Positions 10,939-21,491 of a stretch of DNA of 64,000 nt are shown in pieces. Position 1 is the stretch's first letter, and each line of letters opens with the position of its first letter. This DNA comes from Oreohelix idahoensis (Eukaryota > Mollusca > Gastropoda > Stylommatophora > Oreohelicidae), in assembly GCA_024509875.1 (NCBI GenBank), contig JAMPIV010021218.1:267802-331801 (forward strand), read 5' to 3'. The translations under genes and the position numbers were made by a program. Under the pieces are notes generated by a model. That model had not been told where the DNA came from and did not search any database. It was given only the letters and a program-made list of their open reading frames with translations.

Positions 10939-11587
10939 GTATAGCAACTGTTATGGGCTTTTCACTGATTTTAATGGGTTAGTCTAGTATTATGTTTCGT
11001 ACAATTATTTGATCGTCTCTTCTGTGTTACACCCGGTATCGATATTGATTACAACCCTGGATTCTTCTGATACTTCTTTCAAGTAATTGCATTTTAAACT
11101 TGCTTTCAATAAAAGTTCATATATATATTTGAATGAACGTGTTATATCGTTTCATTTCATATTACCAGTGTGACAGCGTGTGTATTCATTTGAAGGTCAA
11201 TGGTCTTTCTTCATAAAAAACAGTCATAACTGGAACCTTGAATACGTTACTGAATAAGACCAGTTTTTGACGACATAATAATTTAATAAGGATTTATTCT
11301 TCCATCATGAATCAACGACACTACTTAATATAGTTTACATCAAGAGCACTGGATACATTATAGCGTGGAGTCTATATATTTCACAGACATTGCATGTCCG
11401 ATACATTACCGTTATAATTAACGTTCGATTATATTTCCACCAAAACTGTTTGGCATAATTCTTATATTTATACAGAATTAAACATTCTGCTAATTTTATT
11501 AGATACACTGTCTAATATATTAATTTAGTTTAACATTCAAAGCCAGGCTTAATCAGCCCTACATATTCTAACTGCGTTTCATATTTT
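10939..11587. other. 650-bp unrelated insert replacing the LINE RT region
   Basis: This segment lies where LINE copy 1 should encode the reverse transcriptase, and LINE homology resumes at agctcttggcataccgcc. It contains an AATAAA signal near 11108 and has an LTR-like start (tgttatgggc at about 10948), but I found no matching second LTR, target-site duplication or coding region. It may be a partial LTR. Confidence 0.5.
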
Positions 11588-12774
11588 ACTAGAAGTAGCT
11601 CTTGGCATACCGCCCCTTGGTCTAAGACGGAAAGAACTAAGATTAAATTATTGGAGTAAAGTAGCACAAGAAGTGACCCACCCAGCACATAAAGCATTTG
11701 TCAAAAACCAACCAAGTGTATGGGATGTCCCCTTAAATAAAGATATATATCCAACAGGGTGGAGAACTATAGAAGACCTAATGCAGTTCAAATAACTATC
11801 AAACACAATTGAAAATAGTAATAAATACAGAAGCAAAATACCACCCTGGGAACTAAAAACACCAATCGTAGACTACTCACTTACTGAAAAGATCAAACAA
11901 AACATAGAAGATAAGGAAGCCAAAATGATAAGTAGAAAGTTCATAGATCAACTAACTAAACAAAGTCTGGCCGTCTACACTGATGGATCCAATGGTGATA
12001 GTGGGCAACTAGGTGCCGGAGTTGTAATACCACAATGGGGAATAAAAAAGAGCTACAGTGTAACTGAAGGGGCTTCGATTTTTACCGCAGAGATGGTAGC
12101 AATTCTTAAAAGTTTAGAAATAATCGAAGATAACCCACCAAAAGCTGTTACGATATTTACAGACTCACTATCATCACTACAAGCACTAGAACACCCAGGT
12201 AAATGTAGCCGGCCAGACATAAAGGAAGAAATTCTAGCAATTAATACATCACTAGGGAACAGAGGGGCTAGTGTGGGTTCCAGCACACATAGGTATTGCT
12301 GTTAACGAGTTGGCAGATCAGAACGCCAAGAATGGAAGAACAAGTAAAAACAATATAAGAGCAGGACTGGGAAGGTCGGAGATCAAGAGCCAAGTGAAGA
12401 TAACTATAAACGAGGAATGGAAGACAACATGGAAGAAAAGTAGAAAAGGCAGACACGCGTTCAAACTGCTGAAAGAACCAACAAGGACGTGCCAGGTCAG
12501 AGAAGAATTAAAGATACCATCAAACAAAAAACTGTGGCATCTCCGTCTCGGTGCAGCATACTTTATGATAGAAGAACCACACTGCCAAGAATGTCAGTAA
12601 GAGAATGACATAGACCACTACCTGATCCACTGTAAAAAGTATGAACAACAAAGGCTTGAATTAAAAACTTACTATACAAATCACAATATAGACTTGACAG
12701 GTGATAAGGTTTTAAGTAAAGATGCCCAATCAATACTTAAAAGATATATTCATAAAACAAAGGAAAACATATAA
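11588..12774 (+). pseudogene. I-like LINE copy 1, RNase H and C-terminal part
   Basis: Reading resumes with ALGIPPLGLRRKELRLNYWS, downstream of the RT thumb. RNase H follows: VYTDGSNGD (first Asp), FTAEMVAIL (Glu), FTDSLSSL (Asp), then after a frameshift near 12268 the AHIGIAVNELAD segment (last Asp). The C-terminal finger CQECQ-x-ENDIDHYLIHC contains a stop at 12598-12600. RNase H would remove the RNA strand after target-primed synthesis. Close relative of copy 2 at 19058-21287. Confidence 0.85.
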
Positions 12775-13186
12775 GGTTAGTAACAAAACAAAACAAAACA
12801 CAAATTTAAAAAAAAAACTTGCTAACTACTCATAGGACAAGGAAAGACAACAAGGTATTAAATAAAAAAATAAAAACGACAACTCAAAAAGAACAAATAC
12901 TAATACCAAGTAAAACCAAGTGTAAAGGACAATAGTTATCAAGAAACAATACAAAAGAGAAAATAAAATGGACAAATACTAATATAAATTAAAATCAGCA
13001 ATTGCTAAAGACAATAGCTACTTGTATTTAAATTTAATACAAAATTAAAAAATAAAATGACACTAAATACCCCAATTATAACCAAATTTCAGGTTGAACA
13101 GGGTAGACCAAGATGGAACGAGAAGAGGCAATAACTGTCAGCTGTTAAGTGCCCGCTCTCCACCCATCATCTCATGAAAACAACAA
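12775..13186 (+). mobile_element. I-like LINE copy 1, 3' UTR and AAC tail
   Basis: Non-coding, A-rich sequence very similar to 25689-25930, the matching part of copy 2, up to the shared block ccaagatggaa-gagaag and cccgctctccacccatca. It ends in an aaacaacaac tail, which is interrupted by LINE copy 3. Confidence 0.8.
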
Positions 13187-14952
13187 CTTTTTTTTTTTTT
13201 AAATTAATGAAAATAAACAAAAATCCCGTTCAACCTCTGATGGGTTATAATTAGGATATATATTGTTTTCAATTCCAAATAATATGAACAACTGCTGACA
13301 TGAGAAAGTGGCATCACATTTGTAAATAGGGATACTCACAATTGTGCTTAGGCCTATACGTTAAATAATATAATAAAATAAAACAAACAAACAAACAAAA
13401 TCAAGAAGAAACTATGAACAAGAATAATATTAAAGTGGAGGGGTGTAAAGGCCCGGTGGTTCTAGTTATATAACTGACTTTAACAGATATTTAATTGACT
13501 TTCATCTGTTTAAAGTCACATGCATTGTAAGAACAGCATCAGACCTTCACATTCCCAGCCACTATATATTAACATGTGTTCGTGTTAAATATTGTTTGAC
13601 CATATTATGCAGTTCCCTAGGTCTGTCCACTCTCAACACCTCCTCTATATTTATAGGTAAGTTGGATGCCTGCAAATAATCCAATATTGGTATTCTCATT
13701 TGGTCATACCTCTTACATTTTAACAAGAAATGTTCTATATTATTGTCTTGAAGACATCCTGCACAGTAAGGTTCTTCTATTCTGAAATAGCCTTTTCCCA
13801 GCTGTAGTCTGAGAAGTTTCTTATTACTGGGAATTTTCAATTCCCTAGATATCTGACATTTTCTTGTTGGAGCCCTGAACATCTTATATGCATGTCTTCC
13901 TTTCAGATTTTTATCCCACTCTGCTTTCCATTCATCTGTTATTAAATCTTTAATTAAGCTCTTAATTTCTGATTTACTCATCCCTACATTTATTACATTT
14001 TTATCAGATCTACCTTTCTTGGCTTCTTTATCTGCCTTTTCATTTCCTTCTATGCCAACATGTGAAGGTATCCAAGCAATTAATACTGAACATCTTCTGG
14101 AATATAAGTATGTAGTAGCCAGAAAAATCTCCTCTGCTATACCAGGTCTACTACATTCTCGTAAGTTTCTAAGTGCTTTAATTGTTGAAAGAGAGTCAGT
14201 TAAAACTGTTAATTTTTTGGGAGGGTTATTAGAGAATATTTCTAGTCCTTTTAGTATTGCCACCATCTCTGCAGTGAAAATGGATGTATTTTCCGTGATG
14301 CTATATTCTTTTGCCATTTTCCATATTGGAATATATATTCCTATCCCCAATTTGCCATCCTCTCCCTTGGATCCATCTGTGTACACAGTAATGCTGTCTT
14401 TTGATATTTGTTGTATATATTTATTGGCTGTGTTTTTAATATTTTCTACATTATTTGTTTTCTTAAGTATTTCTGCTAGGTGGTAGTCCGTGTCTGGTTT
14501 CTTGATCTCCCAGGGCGGAATCACTGGCTTGTATTCACAACTGTTATTAATTGATGTAATTAATGTACCCAGATGGACAATTTCCTCCATACACTTCCAT
14601 CCTGTAGGGTATCTAGTGGTATTCATTGGCTTGGCCTGAGTTGTTAGTTGGCATCTGGTAAAAGCTGTATGTGCTGGGTGAGACTTATCCAACATAACTC
14701 TGTTCATGTAATTTAGTCTTAACTCCTTTCTCCGTAATTCCAAGGGTATGATTCCTAAAGCCACCTCTATAGCTCCCATTGATGTTGATCTGATTGCACC
14801 TGCTATTGTACATAAAGCCTGATGCTGAATTCTGTCTAATTTAATCTTGTTACTGTGTGCAGCAGAGTCATATATTATACTTCCATAATCTATTTTTCCT
14901 CTAATAAAAGATTTATAAAAAGTGAGCATTGTCTTAGTGCTTGCACCCCATT
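13187..14952 (-). mobile_element. 5'-truncated I-like LINE copy 3
   Basis: Minus-strand copy beginning in the RT thumb (WGASTKTMLTFYKSF) and ending in a poly-A run (poly-T at 13187-13200 on the plus strand). The 3' UTR shares the attataacc...aggttgaac block with copies 1 and 2. A 9-bp repeat, aaacaacaa, flanks it at 13178-13186 and 14953-14961, so it inserted into the AAC tail of copy 1, leaving the two tail to tail. Confidence 0.8.
13562..14929 (-). CDS. LINE ORF2 C-terminal part: RNase H plus Cys/His finger, open
   Basis: The 455-codon frame is fully open although the copy is 5'-truncated. Residues 1-130 match the region after RT. RNase H spans about 178-305 with all four catalytic acidic residues visible: D185 in YTDGS, E221 in FTAEMVAI, D245 in LTDSLS and D300 in GNEKAD. 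A C-x2-C-x7-H-x4-C finger (C389, C392, H400, C405) precedes the C-terminus, as in other I-like LINEs. With no promoter and no RT it is unlikely to be expressed as a useful protein; the first ATG is merely the first in frame. Confidence 0.85.
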   Translation of the reverse strand: MLTFYKSFIRGKIDYGSIIYDSAAHSNKIKLDRIQHQALCTIAGAIRSTSMGAIEVALGIIPLELRRKELRLNYMNRVMLDKSHPAHTAFTRCQLTTQAKPMNTTRYPTGWKCMEEIVHLGTLITSINNSCEYKPVIPPWEIKKPDTDYHLAEILKKTNNVENIKNTANKYIQQISKDSITVYTDGSKGEDGKLGIGIYIPIWKMAKEYSITENTSIFTAEMVAILKGLEIFSNNPPKKLTVLTDSLSTIKALRNLRECSRPGIAEEIFLATTYLYSRRCSVLIAWIPSHVGIEGNEKADKEAKKGRSDKNVINVGMSKSEIKSLIKDLITDEWKAEWDKNLKGRHAYKMFRAPTRKCQISRELKIPSNKKLLRLQLGKGYFRIEEPYCAGCLQDNNIEHFLLKCKRYDQMRIPILDYLQASNLPINIEEVLRVDRPRELHNMVKQYLTRTHVNI

Positions 14953-14961
14953 AAACAACAA

Positions 14962-15311
14962 TAACTATTTTACGACTTACGTTAATCATAAATTATTGCG
15001 GCTAATATTGCCGTCTTATATTTTAAGACTCAAGGTCCTTATACATTCTTTATTTCTGCTTTAAATATAACTTTCTAGTTATGCACTATCACATTTGAGT
15101 GGTTATACCACACATTCGAACCACTTTGGATAAGTGGTCATGCCACACATTTGAAGCACTGCCATTTGGCTCGAAGGCCACACAACGACTCTCGCTACTA
15201 TGTCTAACGCGTCATGCATCGATTTATGCGATCTATTTCATTTATTTATTCAGCCGAGGTGTTTCATGGTGCAACCATCCGAATCGAGCTAAAACCCAGA
15301 TGCTTGCAAAC
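14962..15311. other. unassigned stretch
   Basis: Lies between LINE copy 3 and the RRM-bearing unit. No domain recognised. It contains a local near-repeat of cacattygar(n)ggt/cac around 15090-15160. Confidence 0.4.
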
Positions 15312-16812
15312 CATGCAACAATCCTCAACATCATCCCCCTCGATTACAAACGTGACACTTGTGGCACGTGTGAGAGTGGTGGAGACGACGTACCCGTACG
15401 CAATCTATGAATATTATATTAACATATAATTGTATTAATTAATTATATTAACATCATGAATATCAACGTTTGTCATAGCATACTAAATATAGTAGTAGCA
15501 ATTAATTAACTAAAGTCAATTTCCATCCTGTCTGGAATAATTCCGAGATAAAAGATCAGCGAGGTTGTTGTCCGTTCCAGAGATCGGCAATATTGTAAAC
15601 GAGAACTCTTGGAGTAACAGGTACCAACGGTGAATTCTCGCGTTCCGCATAGTTCTGGATGTGATGAAAGTAAGTAGGATGATGCTCCCGATGCCGTAAT
15701 TTTACGCATCTGTGAATTACAAATGTAATGTGTAGGTTTGGTAACAACAAAATAGGTGGATTTTCAAATAATTCCTTGATTTTTATTAAAGCGCCATCGC
15801 TTTCCGATGTCCATTAAATTTTATTTGGACTATCTTTAGCTAGCAGTCCAGACAAAGGAGGAGAAATTTGTGATAGAAATTAATTAAGCCTAAGATGACA
15901 TATGTGATGACATCTTCTCGATCGCCAAAAAGGAGGCGCATCATTCGCACATAAGTAACGAATCATCGTTACACAAATCAGTAAAGATAAAGTTGTATAG
16001 ATGAATGAAGTCAGTAATAATAATGCAAGAATAAATATGATAACAGATATAATCAAAGCAAATATCCTACAAGAAAGTAATGTCGATATTACTGAAATAA
16101 AATTATCATGTGCAAAGAGATATAGAAAGTAGCACAACAGACTATGGATGTATAAAAATAAAACATCCAAAGAGAGAAAAAAACAAATAATCCAACGCAA
16201 CTACAAAGTGCGTGGTGTAGAATTGCGTGCGATTTGCACGTCTAAATAATGGTGTGCAAACCGAGAACCATTTTTGAATTTTACAGCCTTACGAGCATCA
16301 TAATACCTCGAAAAGCGAACAAACGCTAGTTGATGAGAAGAATGTTCAAGTGTAAACATACGAACAAATTCAACATCTCCGATACGTTGAAAAAATTTTC
16401 TAAGTGTATACCAAGTAACACTAGAAGGTAAATTACGCACCACGACAGTGCGATTTGGTGGAATATGATCTCGGCCAGGACGAAACTGAGCACGAGAACT
16501 ATTGACACTATTATGTGTTGTGCGAGTTAAGCGCACGAACGTATTCTTATGTTCCTTGCATGTCGCAATAGTGTGACAATCGTGGTTAAACCTGCGATTA
16601 TCTGGACGAGTATTAACAACTCCCAATGGAGTAGATGTAGTATGTCGTAATTCATCAACCTGGGATGGAGCCAGATGATTAGGACATGTCGTAAACGCTA
16701 GACAATCATGAGTGTCTTCATAACCTATTCCAACAGCAGTACAGCTAAAAACTGTCATGTTATTCCATTGATCATTATTGATCACCTCATCCTCATGCAA
16801 CAATCCTCAACA
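15312..16812. repeat. 19-bp direct repeats bounding a 1463-bp unit
   Basis: The sequence catgcaacaatcctcaaca occurs at 15312-15330 and again, identical, at 16794-16812. An exact 19-base repeat at this spacing is the pattern of a target-site duplication. The enclosed unit (15331-16793) carries an RRM-domain reading frame on the minus strand. I see neither terminal inverted repeats nor a clear poly-A tail, so the insertion mechanism is open. Confidence 0.65.
16201..16758 (-). CDS. RRM-domain protein, 185 codons
   Basis: Uninterrupted minus-strand frame from ATG 16758 to TAG 16201; the frame is open a further 15 codons upstream but into the direct repeat. The C-terminal half is an RNA-recognition motif: RNP2-like VVVRNLP near residue 100, then VTWYTLRKFFQRIGDVEFV, RNP1-like LAFVRFSR near 140, and HYLDVQIA closing the fold. 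The core resembles RRMs of the hnRNP M type. The first ~95 residues have no recognised domain and include several cysteines and histidines. The minus strand downstream has AATAAA-type signals around 15780-15820. It could be a retrocopy of a host gene, a captured gene inside a mobile unit, or a real single-exon gene. Confidence 0.65.
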   Translation of the reverse strand: MTVFSCTAVGIGYEDTHDCLAFTTCPNHLAPSQVDELRHTTSTPLGVVNTRPDNRRFNHDCHTIATCKEHKNTFVRLTRTTHNSVNSSRAQFRPGRDHIPPNRTVVVRNLPSSVTWYTLRKFFQRIGDVEFVRMFTLEHSSHQLAFVRFSRYYDARKAVKFKNGSRFAHHYLDVQIARNSTPRTL

Positions 16813-17060
16813 GCAACTAACAACCTAGCGAATGTAAATTGGGAAGTGTTACAAGACACAAACTCAGATCATCTGCCCATTGTAATAACCACGCATGAAA
16901 ACTTCATTCCAGAACCAGAGAAACCGACTTTCAACTATAAAAAAGCAAACTGGGAAGCCTTCCAATCAGAGCTGGAGGTGATGGAATATAAAGACATGGA
17001 ATCTGATGATACTGACTTGTGGGCAGAAACACTGACGAATGAAATTCTTAAAAGCCTCGC
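16813..17060 (+). pseudogene. I-like LINE copy 2, endonuclease C-terminus
   Basis: The frame reads NNLANVNWEVLQDTNSDHLP: the TNSDHLPI segment is the last motif (Asp-His) of AP-type LINE endonucleases. It is followed by the linker FNYKKANWEAFQSEL. LINE similarity ends near 17060, where a GC-richer piece with an A run begins. The upstream endonuclease and ORF1 are missing, so the copy starts here or was cut by the neighbouring insertion. Confidence 0.8.
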
Positions 17061-17421
17061 AATGATATGTCATTGGGCCGAAGGGCTGAAAGCCCAAGTG
17101 CCGCTGGTTAAGGAAAAAAAAAAAAAAGTCAATAGCAATAGTAAATCATAGGTTATAGAAATTAACAAAATATAAACCCATAAGTGCAATCCCCTCTGTT
17201 GAGACAAGATCCCGCAAGAAAGAAGTTAATAACTCCCAAAAGGTCAAAAGATTTGCGCTATGGTATAGAATTTGACTATACTGTAAAGAACAGAGTTCCT
17301 AATTAATCTATCCTGAAAATAACAGTATTAGCAAACAAAAAGGAAGAAAAAACCAAATGAGTACAATGATTATACAACAGAAGAATTATTCAATCCTCTT
17401 TCTTTCTGCTCTGACAAACCT
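17061..17421. other. unassigned stretch with poly-A run
   Basis: Starts with a self-complementary GC-rich piece (gggccgaagggctgaaagccc) ending in an A13 run at 17116-17128, perhaps the end of a small retroposon. The rest is anonymous AT-rich sequence. Confidence 0.4.
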
Positions 17422-17433
17422 GTGGCCACATTC

Positions 17434-17745
17434 CTCTTCTTCTTCTTCTTCTTCGTTCGTCCTGAAAAGGACGGTGGTTGCGTTGTGTCTGTTTACGCCT
17501 AAGCTGTGATATCTGCACCTTTCGGTTGACACATCCGACTTCTGCACGGCATTTTTTAGGACCGGGTTTGCCTTCCCATTTCGATCCACACTCGCTTAGC
17601 CAGACTGCACAGCTGCAGACTATTTCCAGGACCACCACGTGGAGGTGGAGTGCGGTCTTGACCAGCTCTGGTTCACTGGTCCTGACGCAGGCAGTCAAGC
17701 TATGAGTCGCTGACTGCGGTCTCTATTGCTGCGTCTTGAGGTCCC
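17434..17745 (-). mobile_element. 312-bp retroposed fragment with (GAA)n tail
   Basis: A 12-bp direct repeat, gtggccacattc, flanks it at 17422-17433 and 17746-17757. On the minus strand it ends in a GAA microsatellite (ttc run at 17436-17452 on the plus strand), as LINE or SINE 3' tails do. It is clearly GC-richer than its surroundings. I do not recognise the body; a minus-strand frame through it ends in a poly-Arg artefact of the tail. Confidence 0.65.
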
Positions 17746-17757
17746 GTGGCCACATTC

Positions 17758-19057
17758 AGTCTCGCTTACCTAGTAGTTGTTTTAACAACATCTTGAACAT
17801 ATCTCCATGATATAAATACAAATCCAGTGTTTGGTTTCGCCGAAATAAGCCCCAGTTCCTCCAAGACTGATTAATTCTCCTAATGGGGGAACGCTTACTT
17901 TGGTGCTGATAATTTGGATATGTTTATGTCACATCAATTAGTCCAGGTAGAAAATTAATTACCGAGATATAGTGTTCACAGTGTACAGCAGCTTGTAATT
18001 TCCGATAGTTAAAGAGAATGTCAGGTGAGTAAATCTTTCTGGATAAATCCTCGCCACAACACAGTGGTCAGTAGTCGGGTAGTGTTAAGTTTGATATTTT
18101 CGCCACAGCGGGCAGAATGTAAATGGAAATGAAAAGAAATCTGGGTATCTAGCTGTCCAGTTATCGTTATTCTTATTTGTCAAATGTTCTCTCTCTCTCT
18201 CTGGGTAAAACTAGAGGGCCGAACAGGTCAACCTTGAAGACCCGATATACATAAGAATGTTTTTGGTACTATTTGACTTAGACCCCTTTTTCTCAGATTA
18301 AGGCCGCTGGCAAGTTTGGTTTGTATTCCGTACGCAACACAAAAAATGAAATTATCTCCACGAAATACTAAGTAATTCCACTTGTACAATGGGTCTAGGA
18401 TTCGCGCTAGATATTCCGAAAATTCTGAGGCTACTAGATAATTTGATTTTAAAGGATGGGGTATATATATGAAATTGGTATAAATTCGCTAGCGAGTGCG
18501 AGATATCGTGCCTTAGCCCGTATTTTGGGAAAATCTGCGGTTCATTCCTGAATGAAAGCTTTATTTCACGCCTATGCCGACAACATAGACGTTGCCAACG
18601 AGCAAACAGTCTTTTGATCTCGGCTCTTTCTGTAGCTAATTACATTCCCTGGGACCACGAACAAACGGATGAGGTCAGTAATTGTGGTTATCGCCCCTTT
18701 CCTTTCTTCATTCGCTTAAGTCCCCCTTGAGAAAGTGTAACCATCAAAGGTACGTCTTTTGACTTATCGCCCTTGATTCTACCATTAGACGACCCGTTCT
18801 TTCTCTACGCGCGTTCTAGTCTGATCTGTCACTATTTCAACGATTGCCCAATCGCTCGCGTGATAATTCAGTTAACGGCTCTACTCGCTGGCTGTTTACC
18901 TGTCCCGTCGTGGACTAGCTAATAGGTCTGTTTGTAAACATTCCTAGTGCCTGTAAGACATAGAGAAAAGAAAAATAGGCGTGGCTAGAATTATGAGTTA
19001 AACAGATATCGAAGTGTAAGGGTTCTGCGTTTAACAAAACGTCAATACTAATAAGGA
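17758..19057. other. unassigned 1.3-kb insert in LINE copy 2
   Basis: Lies between the endonuclease and RT parts of I-like LINE copy 2. No reading frame above 60 codons, no inverted or long direct terminal repeats found by eye. GC content is higher than in the flanks. It is probably one or more older insertions. Confidence 0.45.
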
Positions 19058-21287
19058 AGCAAAGGTGGGAAATCATGTAATCTATTTACATAACCTGTCA
19101 CAAGAAGAAAACTATGATGATTATAAACATATTAGGAATGAATCTAACAGAATAATATTTAAAGCCAAAGAAACTAACTGGAAGGAGTTTTGTCAGTCAC
19201 TTAAACCTAGCACTCAAATTAAAGAAGTATGGAAAAAGCTGAAGGCAATCAAAGGGAACAATAAGAAAACAATAATGCCAACAATCAAACTACCAAAGAG
19301 AGCAGAAACAGATAAAGAAAAAGCTAATGCCCTTGCTGAGTATTTCTATAAAGTCAGTGCAAAAAGTAGTCTTGGACAGGAAGAAAATGAGAGAAGAGAA
19401 AGACTTAGGATACAGTTTTCAAAGGAACTTTAAGTTTATAAACTAATAAAACGGTATTGAATCAGTTTTACAAATAACAGTTCACATGAGACAAGGTAAA
19501 GGAACTACCAGACCAGATAGATGAAACAAACTATTTAGATTCTGATATAACAGAGGAAGAAGTAACTAGTGCAATAAAAGAGAAATCTAATACTGCCTCA
19601 GGGCATGATATACTTAGTTATGAAATCCTTTAGAAAGTACCCAAAAAAACTGTAAACGTGATAACTTCCCTTTATAACAAAATCTGGAGCTTAGGAAAGA
19701 TACCAAAAGCATGGAAAGTAGCTATGATAGTACCCATCCTAAAACCCAATAAGGTAGCCCATGATGTAAGTTCATATAGGCCTATCTCCTTGACATCATT
19801 TCTGGGCATAACTTTAGATAAGCAACTAAATTGGAATAAACATATAGACAATTTAGTAGAAAGCTGTAGGGGACCCTTAAATATACTAAGGATAGTAAAA
19901 GGTAATGGATGGGGGGCCAGCAATAAAATAATGCTTATGTTCTACAAGTCTTTCATCAGGGGGAAACTGAATTATGCTAGCATAGTCTATGACTCAGCTG
20001 CAGCTTCTAACAAAGCAAAACTAGACAAAATTCAAAATGCAGCCATGAGAACCATTACAGGTTCATTTATATCAACCCCAGTAGAAGCACTAGAAGAAGC
20101 TCTTGGCATACCGCCCCTTGGTCTAAGACGGAAAGAACTAAGATTGAATTATTGGAGTAAAGTAGCACAAGAAGTGACCCACCCAGCACATAAAGCATTT
20201 GTCAAAAACCAACCAAGTGTATGGGACGTCCCCTTAAATAAAGATAGATATCCAACAGGGTGGATAACTATAGAAGATCTAACGCAGTTCAAAGAACTGT
20301 CAAACACAATTAAAAATAGTAATAAATATAGAAGCAAAATACCACCCTGGGAACTAAAAACACAAATCAAAGACTACTCACTTACTGAAAAGATCAAACA
20401 AAACATAGAAGATAAGGAAGCCAAAATGATAAGTAAAAAGTTCATAGATCAACTAACTAAACAAAGTCTGGCCGTCTACATTGATGGATCCAAGGGTGAT
20501 AGTGGGCAACTAGATGCAGGAGTAGTAATACCACAGTGGGGAATTTAAAAGAGCTACAGTGTAACTGAAGGGGCTTCGATTTTTACCGCAGAGATGGTAG
20601 CAATTCTAAAAAGTTTAGAAATAATTGAAGATAACCCACCAGAAGCTGTTACAATATTTACAGACTCACTATCATCACTACAAGCACTAGAACACCTAGG
20701 TAAATGTAGCCGGCAAGACATAAAGGAAGAAATTCTATCAATTAATACATCACTAGGGAACAGAAGATAAAGTGTGAGGCTAGTGTGGGCTCCAACACAC
20801 ATAGGTATAGCTGGTAACGAGTTGGCAGACCAGAATGCCAAGAATGGAAGAATAAGTAAAAACAATATAAGAGCAGGACTGGAAAGGTTGGAGATCAAGA
20901 GCCAAGTGGAGCTAACTATAAACGAGGAATGGAAGAACAGTAGAAAAGGCAGACACGCGTTCAAACTGCTGAAAGAACCAACAAGGACGTGCCAGGTCAG
21001 AGAAGAATTAAAGATACCATCGAACAAAAAAACTGTGGCGTCTCCGTCTCGGTGCAGCATACTTTATGATAGAGGAACCACACTGCCAAGAATGTCAGGA
21101 AGAGAATGACATAGACCCCTACCTGATCTACTGTAAAAAGTACGAACAACAAAGGCTTGAATTAAAAACTTACTATAGAAATTACAATATAGACATGCCA
21201 GGTGATAAGGTTTTAAGTATAGATGCCCCAGGAGATGCCCAATCAATACTTAAAAGATATATACATAAAGCAAAGGAAAACATATAA
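19058..21287 (+). pseudogene. I-like LINE copy 2, RT-deleted ORF2
   Basis: The block 19058-19433 encodes the region between EN and RT (KHIRNESNRIIFKAKETNWK). From 19540 RT motifs 1-2 are present (ASGHDIL, then KAWKVAMIVPILKPNK and SYRPISLTS). At about 19800 the frame jumps, without breaking, to FLGITLDKQLNWNKHIDN, which lies after the catalytic site; palm motifs A to C are deleted. The frame then continues through the thumb into RNase H (VYIDGSKGD) to a TAA at 20546-20548. Further pieces in other frames carry FTAEMVAIL, FTDSLSSL, AHIGIAGNELAD and the finger CQECQEENDIDPYLIYC, ending at TAA 21285-21287. Confidence 0.85.
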
Positions 21288-21491
21288 GGTTAGTACTTCA
21301 GAAAAGACATTCAACCAAATAGAAATTAAGCAACAAGAACTAACAAATCATTAAAAAAAAAAAAAAACCGAAGAAAAAAAAATTACTAACTACTCATAAG
21401 ACAAGGAAAGACAACGAGGTTTAAAAAAAAAAACAACAACTCAAAAAGAACAAATACTAAAACAAATTAAAACCATGTGTAAAGGACAATA

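Noticed and set aside
10948..11177. Solo LTR in LINE copy 1
   Set aside because: TG start, AATAAA and CA end can be chosen, but there is no target repeat or second copy to confirm them.
15880..16200. Hydrophobic 106-codon frame directly after the RRM ORF stop
   Set aside because: It has no ATG at its start (TTG) and its hydrophobicity follows from T-rich composition; no family match.
17390..17698. Arg-rich minus-strand frames
   Set aside because: The Arg run is the translated GAA microsatellite tail of a retroposed fragment.
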